Shown one piece after another: positions 1 through 7,386 of a stretch of DNA of 17,319 nucleotides. Origin of the DNA: Bacteroidales bacterium UBA6117. Its GTDB lineage: Bacteria > Bacteroidota > Bacteroidia > Bacteroidales > VadinHA17. The translations under genes were made by a program, and so were the position numbers. The DNA is taken from positions 10,290 to 27,608 of the forward strand of contig DIWB01000009.1 of the NCBI GenBank assembly GCA_002428385.1, read 5' to 3'. The notes beneath the pieces were generated by a model. The model was not told where the DNA came from. It saw only the letters and a list, made by a program, of their open reading frames with translations, and did no database searches. The stretch's first letter is position 1, and every line of letters begins with the position of its first letter.

Positions 1-124
1 TGGCATCACGCCCGGCAAGAAAATAATCGGTTGATGTTTCAGTCTTCTTCTTTGTCACCCATACGATTATGGCTACCAGCCCAAGGCAGAACAAGCCAAG
101 AACGATCCAGTCTAATATTCCCAT
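1..124 (-). CDS. SSS-family sodium/solute symporter, N-terminal fragment (cut by window edge)
   Basis: The minus strand opens with ATG at 124-122 and reads about 41 residues before the left window edge. It begins MGILDWIVLGLFCLGLVAII, a single hydrophobic segment, and continues into a charged KKKTETSTD stretch and then YFLAGRDA. That first transmembrane helix followed by a TxDYFLAGR motif is the usual N-terminus of sodium:solute symporters (SSS, SLC5-like), which import sugars, sialic acids or similar solutes with Na+. The substrate cannot be told from this fragment. It is not part of the coupled symporter/sialidase pair at 1299-3862, so the window holds two different SSS proteins. The start is the first ATG in frame; no strong ribosome site precedes it. 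Confidence 0.8.
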   Translation of the reverse strand, partial: MGILDWIVLGLFCLGLVAIIVWVTKKKTETSTDYFLAGRDA

Positions 125-206
125 AACAAGAGATTTAAGTGAATAGTATTAAGGTAAACCGAGTTTCAAGTGATCAGGTTAAGCAAAAGAAATAATAGCT
201 TCACAC

Positions 207-214
207 CAAATTTA
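207..214 (-). promoter_or_regulatory. Candidate Bacteroidota -7 box upstream of the SSS gene
   Basis: On the minus strand TAAATTTG matches the Bacteroidota -7 consensus TAnnTTTG exactly, about 80 nt before the start codon at 124. No good TTTG is present 19-21 nt upstream, so the match rests on one box only. Confidence 0.3.
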
Positions 215-263
215 TGAATTATATTAATAAATGTACCTTTTACACTTAACAATTTTACGATTC

Positions 264-279
264 TCCCATAATTATGGGA
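264..279. promoter_or_regulatory. 16-bp perfect palindrome, possible operator
   Basis: TCCCATAATTATGGGA is a perfect dyad without a spacer, in the 222-bp gap between the acyltransferase gene and the SSS gene (both minus strand). It lies about 50 bp upstream of the candidate -7 box of the SSS gene, where a dimeric regulator could bind. It lacks the GC-rich stem plus T-tract of an intrinsic terminator, although it could also act as a weak 3' hairpin. The operator role is inference. Confidence 0.35.
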
Positions 280-346
280 AACGTCAGGAGACTGACTTAA
301 ATGGCTGTATATCTATCGATTGAAAAACAGTAAAAATAAACGGCGA

Positions 347-1135
347 TCAGCTCCATTCCTTAAGGGATGCCTCTATGAAATCAATAAGCTGCTGATTTTC
401 CGTCTTGCCGGTACCTTTAACCGCGAATGGTTCCCCGAATCTGAAATATATGTGCTTGCTGCTGTCGAGCGGCCCCAGTTCCTTAATTATCTTTCCCTGT
501 CCCCAGAAATCCGTTTTCAGCGCCAGGGGAACCACATTCACTCCTGCCTTTTTTGCCAGTTTCACTCCGAGGGAGTTGAATTCCTCCGGTCTGAATTCAA
601 CACTTCGCGTGCTCTGTGGAAAAATAATTATCGAAGTCCCTTTGGAAAGCAATTCCATCCCCTTTGTCATTACTGTTTCAAAGTCCTTCCGCGGGTCAGT
701 CCTTCCAACCACTATGGGATCGCGCGATCGCATGACATGACCGAACAGGGGATGTTTCACAAGACTCTCCTTAACAACGAAGGTCACCTCGCGGTGCGGA
801 GCGACAATCCCGGGCAGCACCATTGTCTCAAGAGTGCTCATATGATTGCCTATAATTACCACGGGACCCGGATCACGCGAGATATTTTCCATACCTGTGA
901 TCCTGAAGACACCTCCGGCTTTCTCTATAATCCGGAAAATATAGAAGGATGAATCAGCCCAGGCTTTTGTATCATAATTGCCCTTTATTGCCTCTTTTCT
1001 TGTTCTGAAAACAACGCCTGCATATTTCAGCGTAAAATAAAGCCGGTTGCAATGGATCATCCTGTCAAACAGGGACTTTTTCCCTTTTTCGGGTGTGTTG
1101 TAGGAATATGAATCAAAATATCCGAAATTCTTCAT
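347..1135 (-). CDS. 1-acyl-sn-glycerol-3-phosphate acyltransferase-like protein (PlsC/LPLAT family)
   Basis: A 262-residue member of the lysophospholipid acyltransferase superfamily, which transfers a fatty acyl chain to a lysophospholipid or related acceptor at the inner membrane. Motif I is seen as NHMSTLE (residues 97-103), block II-like KESLVKHPLFG at about 122-132, motif III as FPQSTRS (172-178), and motif IV as VNVVPLAL (199-206). Motif I is HX4E rather than the usual HX4D, and motif III has Q and S where most PlsC proteins have EG. Length is near normal for PlsC (about 240-260). The first 60 residues are polar and aromatic-rich with no clear signal peptide; a weak hydrophobic stretch lies near 64-75. 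It stands alone between the two symporter loci, so the exact acceptor is unknown. Start is the only good ATG before the conserved region. Confidence 0.82.
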   Translation of the reverse strand: MKNFGYFDSYSYNTPEKGKKSLFDRMIHCNRLYFTLKYAGVVFRTRKEAIKGNYDTKAWADSSFYIFRIIEKAGGVFRITGMENISRDPGPVVIIGNHMSTLETMVLPGIVAPHREVTFVVKESLVKHPLFGHVMRSRDPIVVGRTDPRKDFETVMTKGMELLSKGTSIIIFPQSTRSVEFRPEEFNSLGVKLAKKAGVNVVPLALKTDFWGQGKIIKELGPLDSSKHIYFRFGEPFAVKGTGKTENQQLIDFIEASLKEWS

Positions 1136-1298
1136 ATTTTTCTAAATCAATAATATGCCTGGTTTTCTGAAATACTCATGTCTGCTATTTCTGCCGTTTA
1201 AGGATGAATAAGCTCTTCCCCTGAATAGCGTTATACAAATCTAAGAAAAATAGTAAATTTAACCGCCCTTCAGGCACCACACTTTGTCCACCTTATTA

Positions 1299-2786
1299 AT
1301 GAAACTCACTTTACTTGACGCCGTAATCTTCTTCTCCCTCATAATCGGGAACGTAATCTTCGGAGCATCCTTCTTTTTCAGGAACAAGACTTCCGACCAG
1401 TTTACGACGGGCGGCGGCAAAATTCCCGCCTGGGCAGTGGGCATGTCCATCTTTGCAACCTTTGTTAGCAGCATAAGCTTCCTGGCCCTTCCCGGGAAAG
1501 CCTACGCGTCGGACTGGAACTCGTTCGTATTCAGCCTCACGATACCTTTCGCCGCCTACGCTGCCGCTAAATTCTTTGTTCCCCTTTACAGAAGTATCGG
1601 AAGCGTTTCGGCATACTATTACCTCGAACAAAGGTTCGGAGCCTGGGCCAGAATATATGCTTCGGCCTGCTATATCCTGACTCAGCTGATGAGGACGGGT
1701 GCAATCCTTCTGCTGCTGGCTCTGCCTGTCAACGCCCTCTTCGGATGGGAAATCAGGAGCGTTATTATTATTACCGGTATAGGCGTGATCCTCTATTCAA
1801 TGCTTGGAGGGATAAAGGCAGTGATCTGGACCGACACGATACAGGGAATAATCCTGATTCTGGGTGCACTGGCCTGCGCTGTTTTCCTCACTGTAAAAAT
1901 GCCGGGGGGAGCCGGCCGCCTTTTTGAAATTGCTTCCGAACACAACAAATTCAGCCTTGGAAGCTTTGGGTCCAGCCTCAGGGATTCAACCTTCTGGGTG
2001 GTACTGGTTTACGGTCTTTTCATAAACCTTCAGAATTACGGGATCGACCAGAACTATATCCAGAGGTATATGAGCGCGGGATCGGACAGGGAAGCCAGGT
2101 CTTCGGCACTTTTCGGATCACTGTTGTATGTACCTGTATCCCTTCTGTTTTTCTATATCGGCACCGCCCTGTTTTCGTTCTATACCGCGCAGCCCGGTCT
2201 TCTTCCGGCTGAATTGAGTGCCGCGGGTGCAGGCGACAGGGTGTTTCCCCATTTTATTGTAACGGGGCTTCCTGCAGGGTTGACCGGATTACTTATCGCG
2301 GCAATCTTCTCGGCAGGGATGAGCACTGTGTCCACCAGCCTTAACAGCACCGCCACAATTTTCCTTACCGATTACTACAAGAGGTATTTCAGCAAGCAGG
2401 CCGGCGAAAAGGCTTCAATGAACGTTCTGAGAATCTCATCAATGATAACGGGGATCCTCGGAATCATAATTGCTATCATGCTTGTGGGAGTCGAAAGCGT
2501 CCTTGATGCATGGTGGGCCCTGGCCTCCATTTTCAGCGGCGGTATGCTGGGCCTCTTCCTGCTTGGTTTTATCGTTAAAAAGTCAGGAAAAACCGAGGCA
2601 ATTACCGGGGTGGTTCTCGGGGTCATCCTGATTGTATGGATGAGCCTCTCTCCCATCATGTTCACGGAAGGAAACACGGGGGCATTCAGAAGTCCCTTCC
2701 ATTCTAATCTGACAATAGTTTTCGGCACCACGGTAATCTTCCTGGCCGGATTTTTGATAACCAGTCTAACAAGAAAGAAAAAATGA
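1299..2786 (+). CDS. Sodium:solute symporter (SSS family)
   Basis: A 495-residue polytopic membrane protein of the SSS/SLC5 family, predicted to take up a sugar or sugar acid with Na+. About 13 hydrophobic segments are visible. Family signatures include the first helix (residues 7-26), FxTGGGKIPAWAVGMSIFAT around 35-54, GGIKAVIWTDTIQG near 170-183, DQNYIQRYMSA at 250-260, and the AIFSAGMSTVSTSLNS helix at 335-350, which in the family contains the Na+-binding serines. I chose ATG 1299 because it fits the usual N-terminal length; an in-frame TTG at 1284 would add only five residues. The stop overlaps the next start (ATGA at 2783-2786), so it is translationally coupled to the sialidase-like protein, whose released product is the best guess for the substrate. 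Confidence 0.88.
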   Translation: MKLTLLDAVIFFSLIIGNVIFGASFFFRNKTSDQFTTGGGKIPAWAVGMSIFATFVSSISFLALPGKAYASDWNSFVFSLTIPFAAYAAAKFFVPLYRSIGSVSAYYYLEQRFGAWARIYASACYILTQLMRTGAILLLLALPVNALFGWEIRSVIIITGIGVILYSMLGGIKAVIWTDTIQGIILILGALACAVFLTVKMPGGAGRLFEIASEHNKFSLGSFGSSLRDSTFWVVLVYGLFINLQNYGIDQNYIQRYMSAGSDREARSSALFGSLLYVPVSLLFFYIGTALFSFYTAQPGLLPAELSAAGAGDRVFPHFIVTGLPAGLTGLLIAAIFSAGMSTVSTSLNSTATIFLTDYYKRYFSKQAGEKASMNVLRISSMITGILGIIIAIMLVGVESVLDAWWALASIFSGGMLGLFLLGFIVKKSGKTEAITGVVLGVILIVWMSLSPIMFTEGNTGAFRSPFHSNLTIVFGTTVIFLAGFLITSLTRKKK

Positions 2787-3862
2787 ACAAAATCATCCTA
2801 TTTGTCTGTATTCTTATAAGTTGCGGCACCCTAACCGCACAGCAGCCTTTCAGGGGCGAACAGTGCATCACCGTAAAGGAATTCATCTATCAGCCGGAAG
2901 ATGTTGCCTTTCCAAGCTGTCATGCTTCAACGATTGCTGAAACCGATGGAGGATTAATCGCAGCCTGGTTTGGCGGAACCGCCGAGAAAAACCCTGATGT
3001 CGGGATATGGACAAGCAGATTCACCGGCGGGAAGTGGGCCATACCGGAAGAACCTGCCAACGGAATCAGGGGTGACATGAGGTATCCCTGCTGGAATCCG
3101 GTTCTTTTCAATTCAGGTGATGAGCTGCTTCTTTTCTTCAAGGTCGGATCAAGCCCTTCGGAATGGTGGGGCGAGCTTATTGTCTCAGGCGACAATGGCA
3201 TTTCATGGTCGGCGCCCAGGAAGCTTCCGGAGGGATTCATGGGTCCTGTCAAGAATAAACCGGTCCTGCTTGACAATGGTGTCCTGCTTTGCCCGTCGAG
3301 TTCCGAACATGACGGATGGAGAGTCCACATGGAGATGACTCCCGACTTCGGAATGACCTGGACAATGACTGAACCCCTGAATGACAAGAGCATATCAGCA
3401 ATTCAGCCGTCAGTATTATTCCACCCCGGAGGAAAGCTTCAGCTGGTTTGCCGCAGCAAACATTCAAGTATACTTACCTCATGGTCGCAGGATAAAGGCA
3501 GGACCTGGAGCAAAATGAGTGCGCTAAGCCTTCCCAACCCAAATTCGGGAATAGATGCCGTGACCCTGAAGGATGGAAGGCATATTATGGTTTACAATCA
3601 CCTGAAATCAGGACGAAACATGCTCAATATTGCAATCTCTGACGATGGTATAAACTGGAAGCCAGCCGCCCTGCTCGAAAATGAGGACAAAGGAACTGAA
3701 TTCTCATACCCCGCCGTCATACAGACCGGCGACGGTATGATCCATATTACATATACCTGGAACAGAAAACTAATAAAGCACGTGGTGGTTGATCCGGGTC
3801 TTGTCAAAGCCGGTGAATTCGGTACAGACGGAGCCTGGCCGTCAGAAACTCAGGTTAACTGA
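2783..3862 (+). CDS. Exported sialidase-like six-bladed beta-propeller (BNR/Asp-box family)
   Basis: A 359-residue protein with an N-terminal export signal (IILFVCILISCGTLTAQ). It could be cut after TAQ by signal peptidase I, or lipidated at Cys14 within the lipobox-like LISC. The mature part resembles the PF13088 sialidase-like family. Asp boxes are visible at 135-142 (SGDNGISW), 186-193 (TPDFGMTW), 235-242 (SQDKGRTW) and 286-292 (SDDGINW), with the family end motif ITYTWNRKLIKHVVVDP near 322-338. The N-terminal FRIP arginine motif of true sialidases is not present; the equivalent region reads FPSCHASTIAE (43-53). Sialic acid specificity is therefore doubtful and another exo-glycosidase activity is possible. 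It overlaps the symporter by four bases, which suggests that cleavage outside and Na+-driven uptake work together. Confidence 0.78.
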   Translation: MNKIILFVCILISCGTLTAQQPFRGEQCITVKEFIYQPEDVAFPSCHASTIAETDGGLIAAWFGGTAEKNPDVGIWTSRFTGGKWAIPEEPANGIRGDMRYPCWNPVLFNSGDELLLFFKVGSSPSEWWGELIVSGDNGISWSAPRKLPEGFMGPVKNKPVLLDNGVLLCPSSSEHDGWRVHMEMTPDFGMTWTMTEPLNDKSISAIQPSVLFHPGGKLQLVCRSKHSSILTSWSQDKGRTWSKMSALSLPNPNSGIDAVTLKDGRHIMVYNHLKSGRNMLNIAISDDGINWKPAALLENEDKGTEFSYPAVIQTGDGMIHITYTWNRKLIKHVVVDPGLVKAGEFGTDGAWPSETQVN

Positions 3863-5116
3863 TCAGTTGCCCAGCGCCGGGAGGATAAGAAGTGTACCCG
3901 ACAAAATGACCAGTATTCCCACAGCGCCCCATCCGATAATATTCTGGAAAGGCTTGTTCGTGTAGCTGCCCATGATCTTCTTATTATTTATAAGCAGGAT
4001 CATGCTGACAAGAACGACCGGAAGCAATATCCCGTTAAGAACCTGCGACCAGATTGATATGCCGATCAGAGGCGCATTGGGGATAAGAATTATGGCTGCT
4101 GAAATCACCAGTATCCCGGTGTAAAGAACATAGAACTCCTTAGCCTCATCCAGCTTCCTGTCGATGCCTGCTTCAAATCCGAAAGCTTCACATACATAGA
4201 AGGCGGTGGCCAGTGGAAGTATTGTCGCTGAAAATACCGAGGCTACAAACAGACCGAAGGCAAACACATGAGATGCAAGCCTTCCTGCAAGAGGCTCGAG
4301 AGAAAGGGCTGCATCCTTGGCTTCAGAGATCACTATCCCGTTCGGAAAAAGGGTCGATCCGCAGGCAACCATAATGAAAAATGCAACAACAACAGTGATT
4401 ATGCATCCTGCAACAATATCAATCACCGTGTATTTATAATCCTTTATCTTGAGCCCCTTTTCAATCACCGTTGCCTGCATGTAGAACTGCATCCAGGGAG
4501 CTATTGTAGTCCCGACAAGGGCAATGATTACTGTCAGACTCTGTGTATTGATCTCAATACCCGGCCTGACTATGGCTGACCCGATCTCGCCCCAGTCGGG
4601 TTTTGCCATAAGAGCCGAGACAACATAAGTCAGAAGTGAAGCGCTGAAAATCAGAAATATGCGCTCGGCAATCTTGTAGGTACCTTTTACAACCAGGATC
4701 CATACAAGGACTGCAGCCACGGGAACGGAAATATACTTGCTCACACCGAATATCTCCATACTGCCTGCCACTCCCGCGAATTCCGTTGTGGTGTTGCCTA
4801 TATTTGAAATCAGCAGACCGATAAATATAAAGAAGGTGACCTTTACGCCGGCATTCTCCCTTATCAGGTCCGACAATCCCTTCCCTGTCACAATTCCCAT
4901 CCTGGCATTCATCTCCTGGATGACAAGAAGCACAATGAGTGAAGGGATCAGGGTCCAGATCATTCCATAGCCGTACATGGCCCCTGCAACTGAGTAGGTG
5001 GTGATACCGCCTGCGTCATTGTCGACGCTTCCTGTTATTATCCCCGGTCCCAGCAGTGCAAAAAAGATCGCCAGGTTCCTGAAAAAGCCGCTTTTGCCAA
5101 TTTTTGTCCTGAACAT
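3863..5116 (-). CDS. NRAMP-related divalent metal transporter
   Basis: A 417-residue inner-membrane transporter of the NRAMP/SLC11 superfamily (COG1914-like) with about 11 hydrophobic segments. Helix 1 reads GPGIITGSVDNDAGGITTYS (about residues 23-42), where canonical Mn/Fe NRAMPs have DPGN. Helix 6 reads GTTIAPWMQFYMQA (about 202-215), where they have the MPH motif. The loop after helix 2, QEMNARMGIVTGKGL, is family-typical. This places it in the divergent branch with a D-D-D-P-S-G-like helix 1, whose substrate is not settled; loss of the selectivity methionine argues against strict Mn/Fe specificity. Start is ATG 5116-5114, giving a TGATG overlap with the upstream MgtE-like gene; a GTG one codon upstream is also possible. 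The coupling to an MgtE-type sensor suggests Mg2+ or a related ion. Confidence 0.87.
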   Translation of the reverse strand: MFRTKIGKSGFFRNLAIFFALLGPGIITGSVDNDAGGITTYSVAGAMYGYGMIWTLIPSLIVLLVIQEMNARMGIVTGKGLSDLIRENAGVKVTFFIFIGLLISNIGNTTTEFAGVAGSMEIFGVSKYISVPVAAVLVWILVVKGTYKIAERIFLIFSASLLTYVVSALMAKPDWGEIGSAIVRPGIEINTQSLTVIIALVGTTIAPWMQFYMQATVIEKGLKIKDYKYTVIDIVAGCIITVVVAFFIMVACGSTLFPNGIVISEAKDAALSLEPLAGRLASHVFAFGLFVASVFSATILPLATAFYVCEAFGFEAGIDRKLDEAKEFYVLYTGILVISAAIILIPNAPLIGISIWSQVLNGILLPVVLVSMILLINNKKIMGSYTNKPFQNIIGWGAVGILVILSGTLLILPALGN

Positions 5117-6402
5117 CACCGATGCGATTGCCTCTTATATGTTCTTCTCTTGCTCATCAGGTCCTCAAGAACATCATCCACAACCACCATTCCCTGGAGA
5201 ATGTGATCGCGGTCGACGACGGGAACAGCCAGAAGATTATATTTGGAAATAGTCTCGGCTATATCGTTGATTTTCTGATCATCATAAAGGAAGACAGGCA
5301 CTGATTTCATTACACTGTTAAGAACCGTTTCGGGCTCAGCAATAATAAGATCGTTCAGACTGAATGTGCCAACCAGCCTGTCATTTTCTTCTGTGACAAA
5401 AAGTGAATAGAGTTCGGACGGTTCGGGCTTTCTTATGCGAAGTTCCCTGATAACATCCTCAACTGTAAGGCCGGAACGGAACGACAGCACATCAGTGGTC
5501 ATAAGTCCTCCTGCATGGTTATCGGGGTATTCGAGCAGCTCCCTAACCTCCTGCGACACTTCGCTGTCCATCTCCTTCAGAAGCAGCTCTGCCTTCTCAT
5601 CCTCAATCTCATCCAGAATGTCGGCAGCCTCATCAGCAGGCATTTTTTCGAGAACATCGGCAGCCTTGGTGACCGGAAGGCTCTCTATAATATGTATCTG
5701 AGTCTGGGTTTCCATCTCTTCAAGAACATCGGCAGCCTTTTCCTCATCAAGGGCTGAGAAGACCGACGTGCTGGATTTCCTTCCAAGATCCTCGATGATA
5801 TCCGCCAGATCCGAAGGGTGAAGTGTATGAAGCTTAGCGTAACTCTTTGAAAGCTTAATATTAAGATTTGAGAAATCGATAGCCTGAACATCATCCCACA
5901 GTATGTACTTGGTGGGTATCTTCATCCTTAACAGAGACAGCACTCTCTGCATGGGAACCAGTATGCCCATCCTGCGAAGGAGTCCGCCAATTCCAATATC
6001 CACAGCAACAGCAAACGTTCCGGTTGGAAGTGTGGCGAGCCTCACATCATTAACCCTGACAAGCTTCCGGCCATTCAGATCGACTATCTGCTTGTCCTGG
6101 ATATTCTCAACCAGAAGCAAACCTCCGGTAATCTCTTCACTGCTCAGTTCAATCAGGTCGTAACAGGTCACACTGATACGTTCGCGGACTTTAACCACCC
6201 TGAATGTACTGAATGAATAAAGTTTTGTCTCCCTGCCAATTTTCAGCCTGATGCCGGTGATAACCTGTTGGTTGGGGTTGTTCTGACCTGAAGGTACCGC
6301 GTTGACCATAAGATCCCTGATCACGCCGATAACATCGCCGTCGGTTCCGAATACCTCCTTGCCGGTTATTCCGCTTAAATAAAAAGTTGTGAGTGATGTC
6401 AT
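5116..6402 (-). CDS. PRC-barrel / MgtE-N / CBS-pair cytoplasmic protein without a channel domain
   Basis: A 428-residue soluble protein. The N-terminus (about 5-95) looks like a PRC-barrel fold (LSGITGKEVFGTDGDVIGVI) and a second PRC-like repeat follows at about 105-180 (LNGRKLVRVNDVRL). Residues about 195-290 form the helical MgtE N domain, with acidic superhelical repeats such as HPSDLADIIEDL, EEKAADVLEEM and ADEAADILDEI. The hinge YPDNHAGGLMTTDVL (about 292-306) leads into a CBS pair (303-420) ending VPVVDRDHILQGMVVVDDVL. In MgtE channels these parts sense cytoplasmic Mg2+ and gate the pore; here the five-helix pore domain is missing and the protein stops after the CBS pair. It overlaps the NRAMP-related gene by one base, so it is likely a regulator of that transporter in trans. 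ATG 6402 is preferred (AGGTGA just upstream); GTG 6408 is an alternative. Confidence 0.85.
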   Translation of the reverse strand: MTSLTTFYLSGITGKEVFGTDGDVIGVIRDLMVNAVPSGQNNPNQQVITGIRLKIGRETKLYSFSTFRVVKVRERISVTCYDLIELSSEEITGGLLLVENIQDKQIVDLNGRKLVRVNDVRLATLPTGTFAVAVDIGIGGLLRRMGILVPMQRVLSLLRMKIPTKYILWDDVQAIDFSNLNIKLSKSYAKLHTLHPSDLADIIEDLGRKSSTSVFSALDEEKAADVLEEMETQTQIHIIESLPVTKAADVLEKMPADEAADILDEIEDEKAELLLKEMDSEVSQEVRELLEYPDNHAGGLMTTDVLSFRSGLTVEDVIRELRIRKPEPSELYSLFVTEENDRLVGTFSLNDLIIAEPETVLNSVMKSVPVFLYDDQKINDIAETISKYNLLAVPVVDRDHILQGMVVVDDVLEDLMSKRRTYKRQSHR

Positions 6403-6403
6403 A

Positions 6404-6441
6404 GTCACCTACTTTCTTTTACCGATATAGAAAGAGGTGAC
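6404..6441 (-). promoter_or_regulatory. Hairpin burying the ribosome site of the MgtE-like/NRAMP operon
   Basis: In the minus-strand leader, GTCACCT CTTTC pairs with GAAAG (T bulge) AGGTGAC, a 12-bp stem with one bulged base and a 13-nt loop. The 3' arm contains AGGTGA, the best Shine-Dalgarno-like sequence of the window, and ends one base before ATG 6402. When folded, it would hide the ribosome site. The pairing is seen directly; the regulatory role is inferred. Confidence 0.5.
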
Positions 6442-6534
6442 CAGATGATTGGTCCGGCTCCTCTACATCAGAGAATTAATTAATATACCCGCGGGGCCGT
6501 CGTCCATTTTATTGTTAAAATTGATTTCGCGGCG

Positions 6535-6566
6535 TAAAAGTAAATTCCCGGAAAGGAAATTCCAAA
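6535..6566 (-). promoter_or_regulatory. Candidate Bacteroidota promoter of the MgtE-like/NRAMP operon
   Basis: On the minus strand a TTTG (-33 box, plus-strand CAAA at 6563-6566) is followed after exactly 20 nt by TACTTTTA (plus-strand 6535-6542), which matches TAnnTTTG at all but the last base. Transcription would start near 6528, giving a leader of about 125 nt that ends in the hairpin at 6404-6441. Confidence 0.5.
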
Positions 6567-6634
6567 TAAAATAATAAGAAAGTTGACTATACTTCAGAGG
6601 GGTACCGGCAGAAGGTCAGAAAAAGCGAATAGGT

Positions 6635-7120
6635 TCATCGGGCTTCAGTCTTGCCTGTTTTCCTGAGCAAAAGAATTATTTTCAGGGCCTCATCGGCATG
6701 CTTCTGGACTTGTCTCTGAGAATTGAAAACATAAACGATCCTGCCGGATTTGTCAATGACATAGGTAACACGACCAGCCATCAGCCCAAACATACTTGAA
6801 GGCACTCCGAACTTCTTCCTGACTTCATCGTTGGTGTCGCTTAGCAGGGTATAATTCAATCTGTTAATTTCCGCAAATTCCTTGTGACTTTCGACAGATT
6901 GCCCGCTTATCCCTATTACCATGGCATCATTTTCGTCGAAAACATCATTGATGTCCCTGAAATAGCAGGCCTCCCTGGTACAGTAGAGACTTCCGTCTTT
7001 CGGATAAAAAAATATAACCAGCTTTTTTTCCCCAACAACATCCCTGATATGGAATATCTTCCCATCCTGGTCGGGAAGGGAAAAATCAGGAATCATATCT
7101 CCAGTCTTTAAAGAATTCAT
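6635..7120 (-). CDS. Thioredoxin-dependent peroxiredoxin, BCP/PrxQ type
   Basis: A 161-residue AhpC/TSA-fold protein predicted to reduce H2O2 and organic peroxides in the cytoplasm. The N-terminal strand GDMIPDFSLPDQDGK (7-21) and FFYPKDGSLYCTREACYFRD (37-56) hold the active site. The peroxidatic Cys47 and the resolving-type Cys52 are five residues apart, as in BCP/PrxQ. The usual TPGC is SLYC here: the Thr hydroxyl is replaced by Ser and Pro-Gly by Leu-Tyr. Pro40 and Arg117 (GRVTYVID) are present. Length fits the family (about 150-160). Start is ATG 7120; a TTG six codons upstream is unlikely because the family N-terminus begins near this Met. It is monocistronic, with 232 bp to the MgtE-like gene downstream. 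Confidence 0.85.
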   Translation of the reverse strand: MNSLKTGDMIPDFSLPDQDGKIFHIRDVVGEKKLVIFFYPKDGSLYCTREACYFRDINDVFDENDAMVIGISGQSVESHKEFAEINRLNYTLLSDTNDEVRKKFGVPSSMFGLMAGRVTYVIDKSGRIVYVFNSQRQVQKHADEALKIILLLRKTGKTEAR

Positions 7121-7347
7121 ACCCCGGCAATATAGCAATAAAAAATTATCGGAGAAAATTGTCTATTTAATCCCTTCTTTCGGATCCCGGATCAACGCCT
7201 GAATCAACAAAACAATAAAAGATCGTCACAAGTCTTTTAAATGTATTTTGCATGAATTATAAGGTTTTACCAAGACGTGCAACCGGTGTCTGAAATCCGC
7301 TTTACATCCTTATGATTAAGCTCATGCAATTTAGCAACAATTATTCA

Positions 7348-7355
7348 TAATTTTG
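7348..7355 (+). promoter_or_regulatory. Possible -7 box for the class V PLP enzyme
   Basis: TAATTTTG matches the Bacteroidota -7 consensus TAnnTTTG, 31 nt before the ATG at 7387. There is no TTTG at the proper distance upstream, so this is a weak call. Nothing else recognisable was seen in the 266-bp gap between the divergent genes at 7120 and 7387. Confidence 0.3.
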
Positions 7356-7386
7356 AATCGCCGGAGAGGAACATAAAAACAACAGC

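Noticed and set aside
320..952. Open frame of 210 codons on the plus strand opposite the acyltransferase
   Set aside because: It is antisense to a clearly conserved gene, has no family signature and shows Cys/His-rich composition typical of shadow frames.
1284..1298. TTG at 1284 as start of the symporter
   Set aside because: ATG 1299 gives the usual SSS N-terminus; the five extra residues add nothing conserved.
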